From NCBI GenBank assembly GCA_050290245.1, contig JBNKHH010000071.1:1-64000 (forward strand): a stretch of 64,000 nt of DNA, read 5' to 3'. The position numbers and the translations under genes are program-made. A model generated the notes under the pieces. That model made no database searches. It worked only from the letters and a program-made list of their open reading frames with translations, and had not been told where the DNA came from. Shown here piece by piece: positions 52,119 to 61,170 of this stretch (positions within the stretch are counted from its first letter, which is position 1; each line of letters starts with the position of its first letter). Origin of the DNA: JBNKHH01 sp050290245 (GTDB lineage Bacteria > Pseudomonadota > Alphaproteobacteria > Rhodobacterales > Rhodobacteraceae).

Positions 52119-52498
52119 TTCGCCAAGAGCAGTTTGAAATTCAACCGCGGACATATCTGGCGTACTTCGCGTTCAATAAGTTCCGGCTTTGGCATATCCT
52201 TGGCCATGGCTCGGTAAGCGCCGCTGTAACCAAGGTTATGCAAGAGAACGGCAAGTTCGATGCAGTCAAAGTGACGCGCCAATACCGGTGAAATGATCAT
52301 CGACGGATTCAGGTCATTCAAAAGCGTGTCCGTGACCTCGTGAAACGATAAAAAAGCAATCCCGCCCGAAGGAAGCATGTTTCCCTGTTGTTCCCATTCA
52401 GAGGCGTCGCCGACGGCGATAATACGGGTCAAAGAATTCTGGTCGGAACTTGACGCGGCGATAGCGCTCCGATCAATCCATGCGGTTTCTTTTCCCAT
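52115..52498 (-). CDS. Unrecognised cytoplasmic protein
   Basis: 127 residues, no signal peptide or transmembrane helix. The C-terminal half has a tidy amphipathic pattern (MIISPVLARHFDCIELAVLL, GYSGAYRAMAKDMPKPELIE, REVRQICPRLNFKLL) and a pairing of conserved-looking blocks that suggests a real protein. Three bases of its stop region overlap the stop of the metC-like gene. It is divergent from phoR across about 110 bases with an AT-rich promoter region. Function unknown. Confidence 0.65.
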   Translation of the reverse strand: MGKETAWIDRSAIAASSSDQNSLTRIIAVGDASEWEQQGNMLPSGGIAFLSFHEVTDTLLNDLNPSMIISPVLARHFDCIELAVLLHNLGYSGAYRAMAKDMPKPELIEREVRQICPRLNFKLLLAN

Positions 52499-52608
52499 GT
52501 GTCCTCCCTGACTCTAGCAAGGGTTGTGTTTCCGTATAGGACTCAACCTATAATTAATTTAGTTAAACTTTCAATGACCATGGTCAAATATCGTTTTTGA
52601 ATGCTTCC

Positions 52609-53703
52609 ATGGCGAGCAGCGGTCCAGTAAGCAGCCTTTTGCCCGACACCGAACCAGGCCGTTCCATGATGCACCATATCGTCGAAGCCATTTCTGTTCC
52701 GGCAATGCTGGTTTCGGCCGACGGTCGGATCGAGGCCAGCAATGCCAGCGCACGTCAAATCTTTGGCGAGGCGATTTCCGGACGACATTACATCACCGTC
52801 TTGCGCCAGCCCACATTATTGGACGCAGTCGAATCCGCGCTTGCAAAACGGCGGATAACTACGGCCCTCTATCTGACCACAGAGGCGCGGCGCGATATCA
52901 CGCTGCAGGCGACCTGTACGCCTGTCAGCGACAGTGGTGGTGTTCTGATCTGTCTGGAGGATCGAACGGCGATGGAGGAGGCCGGGGAAATGCGGCGGGA
53001 CTTCGTGGCGAATGTCAGCCATGAACTGCGCACGCCCCTTACGGCACTTATGGGATTCATTGAAACGCTGCGCGGGGCAGCACGCGACGATGCGGCGGCA
53101 CGCGACCGATTCCTGGAAATAATGGGTCGCGAAGCTGGTCGAATGAATCGACTGGTCGGCGATCTTTTGTCCCTGAGCAAGGTTGAAGCAAACGAACGCG
53201 TGCGTCCGAAGTCGTCTGTGGATCTCGCGGCGATTGTGCGTTCGGTCCTGGCCAGCTTGACGCCAGTGGCCGATGAAGCAGGCGTGGCACTCAGCACAGA
53301 TGGTCTGGATGATCGGCAGAGTGTAACCGGTGACGACGATGAATTGGCGCAGGTCGTGACGAACCTGGTCGAGAATGCAATAAAATACGCGGGGCAGGGC
53401 GCGCGTGTGGACATTCGGCTCTACCGGGACGCCCATAACAAGGCGGTACTTGGCCCGGCACTGTGTCTTGAGGTGCGCGATTTCGGCGAGGGAATCGAAG
53501 CACGGCACCTGCCGCGCCTGACCGAGCGATTCTATCGGATAGACAGTCACAGATCGCGCGAAATGGGCGGAACCGGATTGGGCCTGGCGATCGTCAAGCA
53601 CATCGTGAACCGCCATCGCGGACGATTGAGAATCGAAAGTTCCGTGGGAAAAGGCAGCACTTTCACAGTCATCCTGCCAGCGGCAGAGGACAAAATATCC
53701 TGA
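52609..53703 (+). CDS. phoR: Phosphate-regulon sensor kinase PhoR, without visible membrane segment
   Basis: 364 residues from ATG 52609 (a TTG at 52597 would add four). A PAS domain (about 22-120, IVEAISVPAMLVSADGRIEASN) leads to the phosphoacceptor box FVANVSHELRTPLTAL (H138) and an ATPase domain with NLVENAIKYAG, VRDFGEGIE and GGTGLGLAIVKHIV. Unlike E. coli PhoR, no transmembrane helix precedes the PAS, and the frame is closed by a stop at 52564. It may sense via PstB/PhoU contact. A TATAAT at 52549-52554 is a likely -10 element. First gene of the phoR-pst-phoU-phoB cluster. Confidence 0.88.
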   Translation: MASSGPVSSLLPDTEPGRSMMHHIVEAISVPAMLVSADGRIEASNASARQIFGEAISGRHYITVLRQPTLLDAVESALAKRRITTALYLTTEARRDITLQATCTPVSDSGGVLICLEDRTAMEEAGEMRRDFVANVSHELRTPLTALMGFIETLRGAARDDAAARDRFLEIMGREAGRMNRLVGDLLSLSKVEANERVRPKSSVDLAAIVRSVLASLTPVADEAGVALSTDGLDDRQSVTGDDDELAQVVTNLVENAIKYAGQGARVDIRLYRDAHNKAVLGPALCLEVRDFGEGIEARHLPRLTERFYRIDSHRSREMGGTGLGLAIVKHIVNRHRGRLRIESSVGKGSTFTVILPAAEDKIS

Positions 53704-53734
53704 TGTCGCCCGGTTCTGCCATTCCCTGACGTCA

Positions 53735-53763
53735 CCGTCATAAAACTGTTACACAACTGTCAC
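53735..53763 (+). promoter_or_regulatory. Pho box (three direct repeats) before pstS
   Basis: CCGTCAT-AAAA-CTGTTAC-ACAA-CTGTCAC: three 7-base repeats at 11-base spacing, as in the PhoB-binding Pho box (CTGTCAT repeats). It lies 82 bases upstream of pstS and marks PhoB control of the transport operon. Confidence 0.88.
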
Positions 53764-53845
53764 AAAAGCATAGCGGCCGAGGCTTAGGGAACGGCGCGAG
53801 GGCCGCGTGGGGCGGTCTTTAGAAAACCCATCAGGAGACTATCTC

Positions 53846-54886
53846 ATGCTGAACGCGAAATTGACCGCCTCGACCCTGGCGATCGTCGCTGTGACTGCAA
53901 CCGCAGCCGTTGCCCGTGACCAGGTTCAGGTCGCCGGGTCGTCGACCGTGCTGCCTTACGCCTCGATCGTTGCCGAAGCCTTTGGCGAAAACACCGATTT
54001 TCCGACCCCGGTTATTGAATCGGGCGGCTCGTCGGCTGGCCTCAAGCGTTTCTGCGAAGGCGTAGGCGAAAACACTATCGACGTCGCCAACGCATCCCGC
54101 AAAATCCGTGAAAAAGAAATCAAAGCCTGCGCCGAAGCCGGTGTAACCGACATCATCGAAGTTCGTATCGGCTATGACGGCATCGTTTTCGCGTCGCAGC
54201 AGTCGGGCCCGGCCTTTACCGCCTTTGAACCCGCCGACATCTTCAATGCAATCGGTGGCAAGGTTCTGGTCGACGGCGCGGTCGTCGAAAATCCCTATAA
54301 CAACTGGGCTGAATTCAACGGTGACCTGCCGAACGTTGAAATCGCGATGTTCATTCCCGGCACCAAGCATGGCACGCGCGAAGTCTTCGAGGACAAGGTT
54401 CTTCTGAAGGGCTGTGAAGCGACCGGCACCATGCAGGCGATGATGGATGCGGGCATGTCCGAAGACGATGCCGAAGACGCCTGCCTTGATGTGCGCCAGG
54501 ACGGCAAGTCGGTCGATATCGACGGCGACTATACGGAGACCCTTGCTCGCATCGACGCCAACTCGAACGGCATTGGTGTCTTTGGCCTGGCCTTCTATGA
54601 GAACAACCAGGACAAGCTCAAGGTTGCCACCATGTCAGGTGTCTTACCTTCGACCGAATCCATCGCCACTGGTGAATACCCGGTTTCGCGTCCGCTGTTT
54701 TTCTACGTCAAGAAGGCCCACATCGGTGTCATTCCTGGCCTGAAAGAGTACGCTCAGTTCTTCGTAGCTGACGAACTGGCTGGTCCGAGCGGCCCGCTGG
54801 CCAACTACGGTCTCGTTTCCGACCCCGAACTGGCCAAGACCCAAAAAGCCATCGCCGACGAAATGACGATGGGCAGCAACATGTAA
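53846..54886 (+). CDS. pstS: Phosphate-binding periplasmic protein PstS
   Basis: 346 residues from ATG 53846. Signal peptide (LTASTLAIVAVTATAAVA, cleavage near 23). Mature start QVQVAGSSTVLPYASIVAEA with phosphate-site blocks ESGGSSAGLKRFCEG, VANASRKIREKEI, RIGYDGIVFASQ and PGTKHGTREVFE matches the PstS-type solute-binding protein of alphaproteobacteria. It captures phosphate for PstCAB. A Pho box lies upstream and an attenuator-like hairpin follows, typical for a highly expressed binding protein. Confidence 0.95.
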   Translation: MLNAKLTASTLAIVAVTATAAVARDQVQVAGSSTVLPYASIVAEAFGENTDFPTPVIESGGSSAGLKRFCEGVGENTIDVANASRKIREKEIKACAEAGVTDIIEVRIGYDGIVFASQQSGPAFTAFEPADIFNAIGGKVLVDGAVVENPYNNWAEFNGDLPNVEIAMFIPGTKHGTREVFEDKVLLKGCEATGTMQAMMDAGMSEDDAEDACLDVRQDGKSVDIDGDYTETLARIDANSNGIGVFGLAFYENNQDKLKVATMSGVLPSTESIATGEYPVSRPLFFYVKKAHIGVIPGLKEYAQFFVADELAGPSGPLANYGLVSDPELAKTQKAIADEMTMGSNM

Positions 54887-54906
54887 ACTGCAATTGCAGT
54901 CTGCAC

Positions 54907-54945
54907 CGGGGGCGGCATATTTCGCCGCTCCCGTTTCTTCCTTTT
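54907..54945 (+). terminator. Intercistronic attenuator hairpin between pstS and pstC
   Basis: 10-bp stem with one G-U pair (CGGGGGCGGC / GCCGCTCCCG), loop ATATTTC, followed by TTTCTTCCTTTT. It can reduce transcription of pstCAB relative to pstS. Confidence 0.7.
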
Positions 54946-54974
54946 AGGACTTTTAATTCGGTGGTGGAGTGGAC

Positions 54975-56447
54975 ATGCCTTTGATCTGGCTGGCAGGCAG
55001 CATCCTGGCAATCGCCTTGGTTGGCTTTGTTCTTGGCCGTGCGCGCGCCATCAAGAGCGCCGACGGGGACACGCGCCGACTGCATTCGCTTCCGTCCTAT
55101 TACGGCTGGAACGTTGCGCTGAAAGCGGCAGTGCCGGCCTTTGCCATTCTGGCCGTTTGGCTGTTGGCGCAGCCTCTTTACATCGGGTCTGTCGTGTCCG
55201 GGACAATCCCTCAGTCGGAAATCGGTGAGGGATCCTCTTTGGGATTGGTCATGGCAGAGGCCCGGCGCACGGCGGAAGGGCTGGACAACGCCGTCGCAGC
55301 CGGCGCCATTACCGAAGGTTTTGCCGGGGACGCGTCTGCGGATCCGGAGAAAATGACTGAAAGTCTGAAAGATGCCGGGCAGGTGGTGACGACCGCCATT
55401 ACCCGGCCCATTCTGAATGCAGCCCAGACACTCAGGACCATGGATGCCACCGGCAGGCTCATTATGACCCTTGTTGTCATGGCTGTGGCTCTTGCCGGTG
55501 CCGGCTGGGGGCTGCGCGAGACGCATTGTGATTTCCGCGCAAGGAATGTCGTCGAACACGGGCTTCGCGCCTTGCTGATCATCGCCGCATCGATTGCCAT
55601 TCTGACGACCGTTGGAATTGTCCTTTCTCTCTTGTTCAACACGATCGAGTTCTTCCGGCTCTATCCGGTGTCCGACTTTTTCTTTGGGACAAAATGGGCT
55701 CCAAGTTTCTCCGGTCGAGGAGGAAGCTCCGAGCTTGGCGTCTTGCCCTTGCTGTGGGGCACCTTTTATATCTCGGTCGTTGCCTTGCTGGTGGCCGTTC
55801 CCATCGGATTGTTCTCGGCGATCTACCTGTCCGAATACGCCAGTGCACGCGTGCGCAGCATTGCCAAACCCCTACTGGAGATTCTTGCCGGGATCCCGAC
55901 GATCGTCTACGGCCTGTTCGCATTGCTAACCGTTGGCCCGCTCTTGCTGAAGGTCTTTGGCGACGATGGCCTCGGCTGGATGCAGGCGGGCACCGCAGTG
56001 ATGACGGCCGGTCTGGTCATGGGTATCATGTTGATCCCATTCGTTTCGTCGCTGTCCGACGATATCATCAATGCCGTGCCCCAAGCCATGCGCGACGGCT
56101 CGTACGGGTTGGGCGCGACGCAGTCCGAGACCATCCGGCAGGTCGTCATCCCGGCGGCGCTTCCCGGCATCGTGGGAGCCATCCTTCTGGCTGCCAGCCG
56201 CGCAATCGGTGAAACGATGATTGTCGTTCTCGGGGCAGGGGCAGCGGCACGGCTGGACCTCAACCCATTCGAAGCCATGACTACGGTCACCGCCAAGATT
56301 GTCTCGCAGTTGACCGGTGATGCCGATTTTGCCTCGCCCGAGGCTCTGGTCGCCTTTGCCCTCGGCATGACGCTATTCGTGATAACCTTGGGGCTGAACG
56401 TGTTGGCGCTATATATCGTCCGCAAGTACCGGGAGCAGTACGAATGA
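54975..56447 (+). CDS. pstC: Phosphate ABC transporter permease PstC (long form)
   Basis: 490 residues from ATG 54975 (GTG two codons earlier possible); GGTGGAG precedes. Two N-terminal hydrophobic helices (about 3-20, 52-70) flank a loop, then an extra region (about 70-215) that E. coli PstC (about 320 residues) lacks. The permease core follows with LPLLWGTFYISVVALLVAVP, the EAA-type loop SYGLGATQSETIRQVVIPAALPGI and RAIGETMIVVLGAGA. Its stop overlaps pstA (ATGA). Confidence 0.94.
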   Translation: MPLIWLAGSILAIALVGFVLGRARAIKSADGDTRRLHSLPSYYGWNVALKAAVPAFAILAVWLLAQPLYIGSVVSGTIPQSEIGEGSSLGLVMAEARRTAEGLDNAVAAGAITEGFAGDASADPEKMTESLKDAGQVVTTAITRPILNAAQTLRTMDATGRLIMTLVVMAVALAGAGWGLRETHCDFRARNVVEHGLRALLIIAASIAILTTVGIVLSLLFNTIEFFRLYPVSDFFFGTKWAPSFSGRGGSSELGVLPLLWGTFYISVVALLVAVPIGLFSAIYLSEYASARVRSIAKPLLEILAGIPTIVYGLFALLTVGPLLLKVFGDDGLGWMQAGTAVMTAGLVMGIMLIPFVSSLSDDIINAVPQAMRDGSYGLGATQSETIRQVVIPAALPGIVGAILLAASRAIGETMIVVLGAGAAARLDLNPFEAMTTVTAKIVSQLTGDADFASPEALVAFALGMTLFVITLGLNVLALYIVRKYREQYE

Positions 56448-57775
56448 CCGATGCAAGCATTCACGGATCGGACATGCCCCGACCTAAAAAGACCCTTCGG
56501 GTGACAAACGCCCATACCAGGCGCCGCAATGCCGCCGAGGCGAGGTTCAAGGCCTATGGGCTCACCGCCATCCTGATAGGACTTTTTTTCCTCCTGGTGC
56601 TGGCGGTCTCAATCGTGAGGTCGGGGCTTCCCGCTTTCACGACGACGGTTCTTGACGTCGAGATCACGGTGACCCAGGAGCAATTCGACGCGGCCGAGGG
56701 ACAGCTGTTCAAGACCAAGGCCTATGCCGCGCTGTTCAACCACTCACTCCAGGAGCAGTTGAGCGAAGCTGGCGTCTCGGCCGCCTTTGACGACGCAGCA
56801 ATCGAGCGAATTGCGGGCAAGGTCGGTGGAACACTTCGCGAATTCTACCGTGAGAATCCGGACAAGCTCGGCACTCAGGCAACTTTCAAACTCTCGGCCT
56901 CTAGCCGCGTTGACGGGTATTTCAATGGTCGCGTGACCCGTGAGAGCCTGACGGAAAGCAGATTTCTGATGCTCTCCGACCTGGAACTTGTGGATGCCAT
57001 GAAAGACGCTGGCATCATCCAGAGCGCCTTTGACTGGAACTTTATCACAGGCGCGGATTCGGGCGTGGACAACCCGGGCGGTGCCGGGATCGGGGCTTCG
57101 GTCGCAGGTTCATTTTTCATGATGCTCGTCGTGCTTGTGCTGTCCCTGCCGATTGGCGTCGCGACGTCGATCTATCTCGAGGAATTCGCACCACAGAACG
57201 CCTTTACCGACCTGATCGAAGTGAACATCTCGAACCTGGCCGCGGTGCCGTCGATCGTTTTCGGCATCCTTGGTCTCGCGGTCTTCATCCAGTTCATGCA
57301 TCTGCCGCAGTCGGCGCCCCTTGTCGGTGGCCTGGTTTTGACACTCATGACCTTGCCGACGATCATCATTTCAACGCGCGCTTCGCTGAAATCTGTCCCC
57401 CCGTCGATCCGCGACGCGGCGCTTGGGGTAGGGGCCTCGAAGATGCAAACCGTGTTCCATCATGTGCTGCCCCTGGCCATGCCGGGCATTCTGACGGGCA
57501 CCATCATCGGACTGGCGCAGGCCCTCGGCGAAACCGCGCCGCTGTTGCTGATCGGGATGGTGGGTTTTGTTGCTCGCGGGTATCCCGAGGGCTTTCTGGA
57601 CGGCTTTGTCGAACCCAATTCGGCGATGCCGGCGCAGATCTACACCTGGGCCGCCCGTGCGGACTCGGCCTTTTACGACAAAGCCTGGGGCGGCATCATT
57701 GTCCTGCTCCTGTTCCTGCTTTCTATGAACCTCATCGCCATCATCCTTCGCCGTCGCTTCGAGCGTCGCTGGTAA
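56444..57775 (+). CDS. pstA: Phosphate ABC transporter permease PstA (long form)
   Basis: 443 residues. N-terminal cytoplasmic segment, a transmembrane helix (about 42-62) and a soluble domain (about 65-210, DUF3333-type in alphaproteobacterial PstA) precede the permease core. The core contains GSFFMMLVVLVLSLPIGVAT, the EAA-like loop DAALGVGASKMQTVFHHVLPLAMPGI and GLAQALGETAPLLLIGMVG. E. coli PstA is about 296 residues; the extension accounts for the excess. Translationally coupled to pstC. Confidence 0.94.
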   Translation: MTDASIHGSDMPRPKKTLRVTNAHTRRRNAAEARFKAYGLTAILIGLFFLLVLAVSIVRSGLPAFTTTVLDVEITVTQEQFDAAEGQLFKTKAYAALFNHSLQEQLSEAGVSAAFDDAAIERIAGKVGGTLREFYRENPDKLGTQATFKLSASSRVDGYFNGRVTRESLTESRFLMLSDLELVDAMKDAGIIQSAFDWNFITGADSGVDNPGGAGIGASVAGSFFMMLVVLVLSLPIGVATSIYLEEFAPQNAFTDLIEVNISNLAAVPSIVFGILGLAVFIQFMHLPQSAPLVGGLVLTLMTLPTIIISTRASLKSVPPSIRDAALGVGASKMQTVFHHVLPLAMPGILTGTIIGLAQALGETAPLLLIGMVGFVARGYPEGFLDGFVEPNSAMPAQIYTWAARADSAFYDKAWGGIIVLLLFLLSMNLIAIILRRRFERRW

Positions 57776-57793
57776 AAGGGAAGAGACCTATCG

Positions 57794-58591
57794 ATGAACG
57801 ACATGCGTATTATCCAGCGGACGACTGAAATGAACGAAAACAAGATCACTGCCCGCGACGTTGATGTTTACTATGGCGATACCCACGCGATCAAAAACGT
57901 GAGTGTCGAAATCGAAGACAAGACTGTAACGGCATTCATCGGCCCGTCAGGCTGCGGAAAATCGACCTTCCTGCGCTGTCTGAACCGCATGAACGATACG
58001 ATTGCAGTTGCCCGTGTCGAAGGGGAAATTCTTCTGGACGGCGAAGATATCTACGATCCCAAGGTCGACCCGGTACAGCTACGTGCCAAGGTTGGCATGG
58101 TATTCCAAAAGCCGAACCCTTTCCCAAAGTCGATCTATGACAACATCGCCTACGGCCCGCGCATTCACGGGCTCGCGCGTTCCAAAGCGGACCTGGATGA
58201 GATTGTCGAAAAATCGCTGAGACGCGGCGCCATCTGGGACGAGGTCAAGGACCGGCTGAACGAGCCGGGAACGGGCCTTTCAGGCGGCCAGCAGCAGCGG
58301 TTGTGCATTGCTCGCGCCGTGGCGACCGAGCCCGAGGTTCTGCTCATGGACGAGCCGTGCTCTGCCCTCGACCCGATTGCGACGGCGCAGGTCGAAGAAC
58401 TGATTGATGAGCTTCGCCAGAATTTCTCGGTGGTCATTGTCACCCACTCGATGCAACAGGCGGCACGCGTCAGCCAGAAGACGGCGTTCTTTCACCTGGG
58501 CAACCTGGTCGAGTTCGGTGAAACAGGACAAATCTTCACCAACCCAAAAGACAGCCGAACCGAAAGCTATATCACCGGCCGGATCGGGTAG
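57794..58591 (+). CDS. pstB: Phosphate ABC transporter ATPase PstB
   Basis: 265 residues. ABC ATPase with Walker A GPSGCGKST, Q-loop VFQKPNPFPKSIYDNIAYG, signature LSGGQQQRLCIARA, Walker B VLLMDEPCSALDP and H-loop VIVTHSMQQAARVS. The phosphate-specific sequence PNPFPKSIYDN distinguishes PstB from other importers. It powers phosphate import and, with PhoU, tells PhoR about phosphate status. It starts 18 bases after pstA. An ATG 13 codons in (MNENKITARDVDVYYG) is an alternative start. Confidence 0.96.
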   Translation: MNDMRIIQRTTEMNENKITARDVDVYYGDTHAIKNVSVEIEDKTVTAFIGPSGCGKSTFLRCLNRMNDTIAVARVEGEILLDGEDIYDPKVDPVQLRAKVGMVFQKPNPFPKSIYDNIAYGPRIHGLARSKADLDEIVEKSLRRGAIWDEVKDRLNEPGTGLSGGQQQRLCIARAVATEPEVLLMDEPCSALDPIATAQVEELIDELRQNFSVVIVTHSMQQAARVSQKTAFFHLGNLVEFGETGQIFTNPKDSRTESYITGRIG

Positions 58592-58602
58592 GAGACACGT
58601 AC

Positions 58603-59310
58603 ATGAACGACGCGCACATCGTTACATCCTTTGATCGGGACCTCGAGGCCATTCAGGCGATGCTCATGAAAATGGGCGGTCTGGTCGAAACCGCCATTAT
58701 CAACGGTGCCAAATCACTTGAAACACGCGACCTGGAGCTGGCCGGGAGCGTCCGGGATGGTGACAAGGCGATCGATGCCCTGGAAGATCAGGTCAACGAG
58801 GAGGCCACGCGGCTTATTGCACTCAGAGCACCTGCTGCAAGCGACCTGAGGACCGTCATGACGGTCATCAAGATCAGTTCAAATCTCGAACGGGTGGGGG
58901 ACTATGCCAAGAACATGGCCAAGCGTACCACCGTTCTGGCCGAAATTGGGCCCGTGAACAGCGCGCCAATTGCCATCCGAAAAATGGCGCGGGAAGTTCA
59001 GCTGATGCTGAACGACGTATTGGATGCCTACATCCAGCGTGACGCAGAACTTGCCGAGCAGATCATCACCCGCGACGAGGATGTCGACCAGTTGTACAAC
59101 GCGCTGTTTCGCGAGCTTTTGACCTTCATGATGGAAGACCCGCGCAACATAACTCCTTGTATGCACATGCATTTTATCGCCAAGAATGTCGAGCGCATGG
59201 GAGATCACGTGACGAATATTGCCGAACAGGTAATCTATCTGGTAACGGGCGCATTTCCTGACGACAACCGCATCAAACAAGACGAAACGCCATATTTTTC
59301 TGAAGGATAA
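58603..59310 (+). CDS. phoU: Phosphate signalling protein PhoU
   Basis: 235 residues, two three-helix repeats each with the E/DxxxD metal-binding motif (DGDKAIDALEDQVNEEATRL and DEDVDQLYNALFRELL). PhoU bridges PstB and PhoR and prevents PhoB activation when phosphate is plentiful. Blocks RAPAASDLRTVMTVIKISSNLERVGDYAKN and AKNVERMGDHVTNIAEQVIYLVTG are diagnostic. It starts 11 bases after pstB and ends 5 bases before phoB. Confidence 0.97.
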   Translation: MNDAHIVTSFDRDLEAIQAMLMKMGGLVETAIINGAKSLETRDLELAGSVRDGDKAIDALEDQVNEEATRLIALRAPAASDLRTVMTVIKISSNLERVGDYAKNMAKRTTVLAEIGPVNSAPIAIRKMAREVQLMLNDVLDAYIQRDAELAEQIITRDEDVDQLYNALFRELLTFMMEDPRNITPCMHMHFIAKNVERMGDHVTNIAEQVIYLVTGAFPDDNRIKQDETPYFSEG

Positions 59311-59315
59311 GGCCG

Positions 59316-60005
59316 ATGTCTGCCGATCAGCCAAGCGTACTGGTTATCGAAGACGAACCTGCGCAGCGTGAAGTGCTGTCGTACAACCTCGAGGCCGAGG
59401 GCTATGCAGTCTCCCGTGCCGAAACGGGCGATGAAGCGTTGGTCCTGGTGGCTGAGGTGCAGCCGGACGTGATTATCCTCGATTGGATGTTGCCGGGTGT
59501 CTCTGGCATCGAAATCTGCCGCCGACTGAAGTCCAGCACGGCTACGCGAAATATTCCAGTGATTATGTTAACTGCACGATCCGAGGAAAGCGACCGCGTG
59601 AGGGGACTGGAAACCGGCGCGGACGATTACGTTGTCAAACCGTACTCTGTGGTCGAGCTGATGGCGCGGGTGCGCACCCAACTGCGTCGCGTACGCCCTG
59701 CGAGTGTCGGTGAACGCCTGGAATACGCCGACATCCTTCTGGATGCCGAGACGCACCGGGTGACGCGGGACGGGCAACCAATCAAACTGGGTCCAACCGA
59801 ATTTCGTCTGTTGTCGACCTTCATGGAAAAGCCCGGACGCGTATGGTCGCGCGAACAACTCCTCGACCGGGTCTGGGGACGTGACATCTACGTGGATACG
59901 CGGACCGTGGACGTGCACATCGGCCGCCTGCGCAAGGCTCTGAGCCAGCATGGTGGGGAAGACCCGTTGCGGACCGTCAGAGGCGCTGGATACGCTCTGG
60001 GGTGA
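59316..60005 (+). CDS. phoB: Phosphate-regulon response regulator PhoB
   Basis: 229 residues. Receiver domain (VLVIEDEPAQREVLSYNLEAEGY, phosphoacceptor D in IILDWMLPGVSGIE, T/K switch residues LTARSEES and DDYVVKPYS) and a winged-helix DNA-binding domain (LGPTEFRLLSTFMEKPGRVWSREQLLDRVWG). Order phoU-phoB after pstB and the Pho box at 53735 make it PhoB rather than another OmpR-type regulator. The 212 bases downstream hold a T-rich stretch near 60090 and the tsf terminator, no gene. Confidence 0.95.
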   Translation: MSADQPSVLVIEDEPAQREVLSYNLEAEGYAVSRAETGDEALVLVAEVQPDVIILDWMLPGVSGIEICRRLKSSTATRNIPVIMLTARSEESDRVRGLETGADDYVVKPYSVVELMARVRTQLRRVRPASVGERLEYADILLDAETHRVTRDGQPIKLGPTEFRLLSTFMEKPGRVWSREQLLDRVWGRDIYVDTRTVDVHIGRLRKALSQHGGEDPLRTVRGAGYALG

Positions 60006-60135
60006 TCTGTTCTGAATTGCGTATAATCAGTATTATGTAATTTAACAGCGCAGCGTCAGTAGGCGTGTTTTTGCGCCAGCTGTCTGGTATTTTTTTTAGT
60101 TATTGCAGCGTGTTGTAAGGCTGCCTTGACAGCTG

Positions 60136-60163
60136 ATAAAAGAAACGCGCCCAAAGGCGCGTT
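60136..60163 (-). terminator. Rho-independent terminator of the rpsB-tsf operon
   Basis: On the reverse strand, AACGCGCC / GGCGCGTT (8 bp) with a four-base loop is followed by a U-rich TTTCTTTTA. It lies 55 bases beyond the tsf stop. Confidence 0.82.
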
Positions 60164-60217
60164 CCCTATTCATGATGATTGGGCGACGCCACTCGCTGCG
60201 GCGCCATTGCCTAAACC

Positions 60218-61093
60218 TTAGCCCTGAGCGGCCTTGGCGACTTCGGCGGCGAAGTCTTCTTCTTTCTTTTCGATTCCCTCACCCACTTCGAGGCGAACGA
60301 AACCTGTGATTTCGATACCTGCATCCGCGGCAGCCTGGCCAACGGTCAGGTCCGGGTTCACAACAAAGGCCTGATTCAGAAGCGTTGATTCAGCGATGAA
60401 TTTCTTCATGCGTCCAACGATCATCTTCTCGATGACCTGCTCGGGCTTGCCGGACTCACGGGCAATGTCCATCTGGATGGACTTTTCCTTTTCCACGACA
60501 GCCGGGTCCATGTCGGCTTCGGCCAGCGCGGCCGGGTTCACGGCCGCGATGTGCATGGCAACCTGGCGGGCAGTTGCTTCGTCGGAACCGGTATAGGCAA
60601 CAAGCACCCCGATTTTTCCCAGGCCGTCAGCAACGGCGTTGTGAACATAAGAAGCGACGTTGTCGCCCGAGATCCTGGCCATGCGGCGGAGTTGCATGTT
60701 TTCACCGATCTTGGCGACGGCGTCGGTCAGGACTTCGGAAGCTGGCTTGCCGTTGACGTCGGCCGCTTTCAAAGCTTCGACGTCGTCCACGGCAATGGCT
60801 GCATCCGCAAAAGATTTGACCATCGACTGGAATTCTTCGTTCTTCGCAACAAAGTCCGTTTCCGAGTTCACTTCGACGGCAACCGCGGTTCCGCCTTCGC
60901 TTTTGACGGCCACGAGGCCCTCGGCGGCGGTCCGTCCGGCTTTCTTGTCGGCTTTTGCCAGGCCCTTGGTGCGCAGCCAATCGACCGCGGCATCCATGTC
61001 GCCATCGGTTTCGATCAGCGCTTTTTTCGCGTCCATCATGCCGGCGCCCGACATTTCGCGCAGCTGCTTCACAAGTTGAGCAGTAATAGCCAT
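60218..61093 (-). CDS. tsf: Elongation factor Ts
   Basis: 291 residues. EF-Ts recharges EF-Tu by exchanging GDP for GTP. The N-terminal UBA-like domain (ITAQLVKQLREMSGAGMMDAKKALIE) and core blocks GRTAAEGLVAV, NSETDFVAKNEEFQ, MHIAAVNPAAL and ESTLLNQAFVVNPDLTVG are typical. It lies downstream of rpsB on the same transcript, with a 77-base gap. Terminator follows. Confidence 0.97.
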   Translation of the reverse strand: MAITAQLVKQLREMSGAGMMDAKKALIETDGDMDAAVDWLRTKGLAKADKKAGRTAAEGLVAVKSEGGTAVAVEVNSETDFVAKNEEFQSMVKSFADAAIAVDDVEALKAADVNGKPASEVLTDAVAKIGENMQLRRMARISGDNVASYVHNAVADGLGKIGVLVAYTGSDEATARQVAMHIAAVNPAALAEADMDPAVVEKEKSIQMDIARESGKPEQVIEKMIVGRMKKFIAESTLLNQAFVVNPDLTVGQAAADAGIEITGFVRLEVGEGIEKKEEDFAAEVAKAAQG

Positions 61094-61170
61094 CTTCGGC
61101 TCTCCTTGAATTTCAAAGGGTTCGGACGCGAACTTTATCCGCGCCCGGTGTCAGTTGAATGACGAAAGGC

